Positions 4,897 through 6,329 of a stretch of 6,329 nt of DNA are shown in pieces. Position 1 is the stretch's first letter, and each line of letters begins with the position of its first letter. The stretch covers positions 1 to 6,329 of the forward strand of contig JAHFFU010000065.1 of NCBI GenBank assembly GCA_023247835.1, read 5' to 3'. The notes beneath the pieces were generated by a model. It had not been told where the DNA came from and did no database searches. It saw only the letters and a list, made by a program, of their open reading frames with translations. Source of the stretch: Candidatus Bathyarchaeota archaeon. Its GTDB lineage: Archaea > Thermoproteota > Bathyarchaeia > 40CM-2-53-6 > FEN-987. The translations under genes and the position numbers were made by a program.

Positions 4897-5109
4897 CTAG
4901 GCTTGACTGGGTATGGTTACTTCGCGCGGCTGTTTCGTGAACTTTTTGGAGAAATTCGTTATCGTGAAACCGACAAGCTTCCTACTCTTGGGATCATAAC
5001 GTGCGAATACCCCTTCTTCGATCTCTTCCGCCTCTGCTGCGCTATCTTCGAATGACATATACATGACGTCCGCTTCCTTGTCATATGAAATCGCGATTCT
5101 TGCTTCCAT
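4897..5109 (-). CDS. DUF2283-like small protein, probable antitoxin, module 2
   Basis: A 70-residue protein from ATG 5109: ARIAISYDKEADVMYMSF (3-20) is a textbook DUF2283 opening (Y-D-x-E-A-D-V-x-Y), followed by an acidic stretch AAEAEEIEEGVFARYD and then KLVGFTITNFSK (about 48-59). It aligns throughout with the module 1 partner (DPEGDILEVGF; VRVDESGNISGFAVLNATK). A longer reading from 5145 adds 12 residues (MLGQEDGRRFWS), but these lie wholly within the nuclease gene and have no counterpart in module 1. ATG 5109 is preferred, with AGAAGG about 8 bases upstream as ribosome site. It overlaps the nuclease 3' end by 29 bases. It probably neutralises the nuclease encoded just upstream; this is inferred from pairing and overlap. 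Confidence 0.72.
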   Translation of the reverse strand: MEARIAISYDKEADVMYMSFEDSAAEAEEIEEGVFARYDPKSRKLVGFTITNFSKKFTKQPREVTIPSQA

Positions 5110-5455
5110 AGACCAGAACCTTCTCCCGTCTTCTTGTCCTAGCAACGAAGAACGCTGTTATAATAAAACCTTCACCATCTCGATGCTTCGCAACGAGCAA
5201 CAGATATTTCTCCGAAACTGGGGTGCTGCTGAACTTCTTGTAGTAATGGTAAGTTTTCTCACCGGCCGAATAATAAACGGTATCCGGTTCAATCAAAGCT
5301 AGTTTCATCTTGTCGAGCTGACCTCGCAATTCTTCATGCCTTACCTCTATGTGCGACCATTGGATGTCGCTTAGGCGAATCTTCGTACCCAGTCGGGATA
5401 CGACTTCAAAGACAGTAGCCCTGACCAACATCATCGCCGTCAGTGTTCCATGCAA
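5081..5455 (-). CDS. PBECR2-like small nuclease, probable toxin, module 2
   Basis: A diverged paralog of the protein at 3896-4219. Shared features, numbered from TTG 5455, are IRLSDIQWSHIEVRHEEL (26-43; candidate catalytic His35 and His40), ALIEPDTVYYS (53-63), an aromatic strand YHYYKKF (69-75), and TPVSEKYLLLVAKH (78-91) followed by EGFIITAFF (95-103). It also carries a basic C-terminal extension RTRRREKVLVYG. Starts at TTG 5455, ATG 5434 and ATG 5431 are all possible; alignment to module 1 favours 5431 (start of MLVRATVFEV), giving 116 residues. None has a strong ribosome site. It is followed by the overlapping DUF2283-like gene on the same transcript. The module points toward module 1. 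Nuclease activity and toxicity are inferred from family resemblance only. His35-His40 spacing is one residue longer than in module 1. Confidence 0.68.
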   Translation of the reverse strand: MHGTLTAMMLVRATVFEVVSRLGTKIRLSDIQWSHIEVRHEELRGQLDKMKLALIEPDTVYYSAGEKTYHYYKKFSSTPVSEKYLLLVAKHRDGEGFIITAFFVARTRRREKVLVYGSKNRDFI

Positions 5456-5573
5456 ATGTCAGGCTGCAACTTTGCGTTACAGTCCCTTGTGTGATATTTA
5501 GCCACTCTTTCCCTGTCAACAATTCAGAATAACCGACCTTTGGGGTTCTGAAATCCTGCTTATGCCGAGGCAA
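5406..5573 (-). pseudogene. Remnant coding segment under the module 2 promoter
   Basis: A minus-strand frame opens at TTG 5573 and runs 55 codons to TGA 5406, in a different frame from the nuclease. The first 33 residues look like real protein: PRHKQDFRTPKV, then ELLTGKEWLNITQGTV. After that the texture changes (TQSCSLTFAWN) where it enters the nuclease leader and coding region. The likely reading is the 5' portion of an older gene truncated when module 2 arrived. I cannot name the family. It overlaps the predicted TATA box of module 2, so it is probably not translated as a useful product now. Confidence 0.3.
5493..5501 (-). promoter_or_regulatory. TATA-like box for module 2
   Basis: The minus strand reads CTAAATATC about 38-46 bases before TTG 5455, predicting a transcript start near 5471. 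The leader would be about 16 bases to TTG 5455, or about 40 bases to the ATG at 5431. Confidence 0.4.
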
Positions 5574-5842
5574 TCAGTCCCCCCGCTCGAGATGCGATTC
5601 CAAGAGTTTCATTTACAGAACGTTTAACTGAAGTGAGATGCCTATCTCGGTTGCGACGATGAGGGAATCAGAGTTAACCTGAACACATTGTGTTGATAAG
5701 GCATTTACCCCGAGTCGCATAAGGCTGATAAGATTGCAAGAACCTCAGGAACGGGAGAGATGCTCTGAGACAGTTCGACGAATGGGTACATGATTGAGGA
5801 TTCGAAGTCTTAATAACTGGTGAATAATTATCGCGGGACTCA
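5574..5842. other. Intergenic stretch with small palindromes and no clear gene
   Basis: No supported gene. Visible structures are GAGAT/ATCTC (5635-5648, hairpin with loop GCCT) and AACACATTGTGTT (5682-5694, a 13-base palindrome). On the minus strand a 35-codon ORF (5613-5720) reads MRLGVNALSTQCVQV and later SDSLIVATEIGISLQ. A 28-codon minus ORF just upstream reads MYPFVELSQSISPVP in another frame. The two could be frameshifted parts of one dead gene, but the evidence is only their protein-like texture. Confidence 0.4.
5823..5832 (+). promoter_or_regulatory. TATA-like box for the two-CxxC protein
   Basis: AATAATTATC is centred 25 bases before ATG 5852, so the transcript would start at or beside that ATG. 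This leaderless geometry favours ATG 5852 over the GTG at 5843. Confidence 0.45.
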
Positions 5843-5851
5843 GTGTGCGCG

Positions 5852-6088
5852 ATGCCTTTCTATCTCTGCGAAAACTGTGCCCGAGACAAAATCAAAATTG
5901 ACCTTACTTACGCTGGAATAAACCAGCTCTGGCTTCGGGTCTCACCGAGCCCCGAAGGGTTCGGGCCCCCATGCGAATTCTGCAACGCACCCAAAGCCAT
6001 CTACCAAGTGCAGATTGTCGGGACAAAGTTCGATACTGAAAACCAGCAGCTTGAGAAAATGAAAACCGATGCACAGCCGACGGCGTAG
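5852..6088 (+). CDS. Small two-CxxC (zinc-binding) protein of unknown function
   Basis: A 78-residue protein beginning MPFYLCENCARDK. Cys6/Cys9 (CENC) and Cys41/Cys44 (CEFC) form a likely four-Cys Zn2+ site with a 31-residue insert. The insert, LTYAGINQLWLRVSPSPEGFGPP, is beta-like, and a basic and polar C-terminus with YQVQIVG follows. No further domain or membrane segment is seen. I do not recognise a named family; small archaeal proteins of this kind are usually annotated as hypothetical zinc-binding proteins. A GTG at 5843 would add MCA to the N-terminus, but the TATA-like box suits a leaderless start at ATG 5852. The gene lies upstream of a MoaE-like gene on the same strand, 87 bases away with a TATA-like box between them, so a shared operon is possible but not required. 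Confidence 0.68.
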   Translation: MPFYLCENCARDKIKIDLTYAGINQLWLRVSPSPEGFGPPCEFCNAPKAIYQVQIVGTKFDTENQQLEKMKTDAQPTA

Positions 6089-6138
6089 ATTCACTCCCTC
6101 TGATAGGGTGGCTGGTACCTCACGGAGTATTTTTCATA

Positions 6139-6147
6139 CTATATGCG
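6139..6147 (+). promoter_or_regulatory. TATA-like box before the MoaE-like gene
   Basis: CTATATGCG follows a T-rich GTATTTTTCATAC (6128-6140), which may end the preceding transcript. A start near 6168 would leave only a few bases before ATG 6176. An out-of-frame ATG at 6169 encodes only 9 codons before a stop. Confidence 0.35.
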
Positions 6148-6175
6148 ATAATGAACTTCCTAGGCGTCATGGTTG

Positions 6176-6329
6176 ATGGAGGATATCGGACTTCATAGGA
6201 AGGGTGAAGTTGACCTAGCCCAAATACTGGACTACTTTTCGAAGCTTCCTAGCTATCATGAGGCGGGTGCGGTGGCCTGCTTCGTTGGAGTTGTCCGGGA
6301 AGATCCGGTTCGTGAATCGGATGTGAAGG
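6176..6329 (+). CDS. moaE: MoaE-like molybdopterin synthase large subunit, N-terminal part
   Basis: The frame from ATG 6176 stays open to the window end: 51 codons and one base. The N-terminus EDIGLHRKGEVDLAQILDYF is followed by HEAGAVACFVGVVRED (28-43), which matches the MoaE hallmark G-A-[VI]-x-x-F-x-G-x-[VT]-R. In known MoaE this segment forms the core near the active site where molybdopterin synthase transfers sulfur from MoaD to precursor Z. The catalytic Lys residues would lie beyond the window. In-frame upstream codons reach a TAG at 6161-6163 with only a TTG (6173) as alternative start, so the N-terminus is well bounded. Neighbouring molybdenum genes are not visible here. Confidence in the family is good but rests on a short stretch. 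Confidence 0.75.
   Translation, partial: MEDIGLHRKGEVDLAQILDYFSKLPSYHEAGAVACFVGVVREDPVRESDVK

Noticed and set aside
5063..5302. Plus-strand 79-codon open frame
   Set aside because: It is antisense to the module 2 nuclease and its partner, which are supported by paralogy.

Overview
The window looks archaeal, most likely a Thermoproteota/Bathyarchaeia-type lineage. The evidence is AT-rich TATA-like boxes placed about 25 bases before likely transcript starts, very short or absent leaders, an occasional strong GGAGGTGA ribosome site, a secreted protein with immunoglobulin-like repeats of a style common in archaeal surface proteins, and dense small toxin-antitoxin modules. No replication genes, insertion sequence, CRISPR array or complete tRNA was found. 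All calls come from reading the sequence; no database search was possible.

Layout. Bases 1-1012 (minus) hold the N-terminal 337 residues of a secreted beta-rich surface protein that runs off the left edge. An 81-residue helical protein of unknown role follows (1167-1412, minus). A gene-poor stretch (about 1423-1992) holds a broken membrane-protein-like fragment and the first copy (1680-1738) of a structured 59-base repeat. A minus-strand block comes next: a class I SAM methyltransferase (2782-3672), then an AbrB-type antitoxin and PIN-domain toxin pair (2408-2695 and 1993-2406) with its own promoter inside nested inverted repeats. The second copy of the 59-base repeat (3672-3730) ends exactly at the methyltransferase start codon.

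The right half is dominated by two diverged copies of one two-gene module. Each has a small protein with a W-x-H-[IV]...H-x-E motif and a T-P-V-[ST]-E-K-Y-L-L core, which I read as a PBECR2-like (barnase/EndoU/colicin/RelE-like) nuclease. It overlaps a small DUF2283-like protein, the probable antitoxin. Module 1 is on the plus strand (3896-4428) and module 2 on the minus strand (4897-5455). They point at each other across a 468-base spacer that encodes a 40-residue zinc ribbon (4565-4687, minus). A short remnant of another gene (5406-5573, minus) underlies the promoter and start of module 2.

The right edge returns to apparent housekeeping content: a small two-CxxC protein (5852-6088, plus) and the first 51 codons of a MoaE-like molybdopterin synthase large subunit (6176 onward, plus). 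The middle 4 kb therefore reads as an accessory island of VapBC-type, PBECR2/DUF2283-type and methyltransferase genes with gene debris and structured repeats, between more conventional genes.
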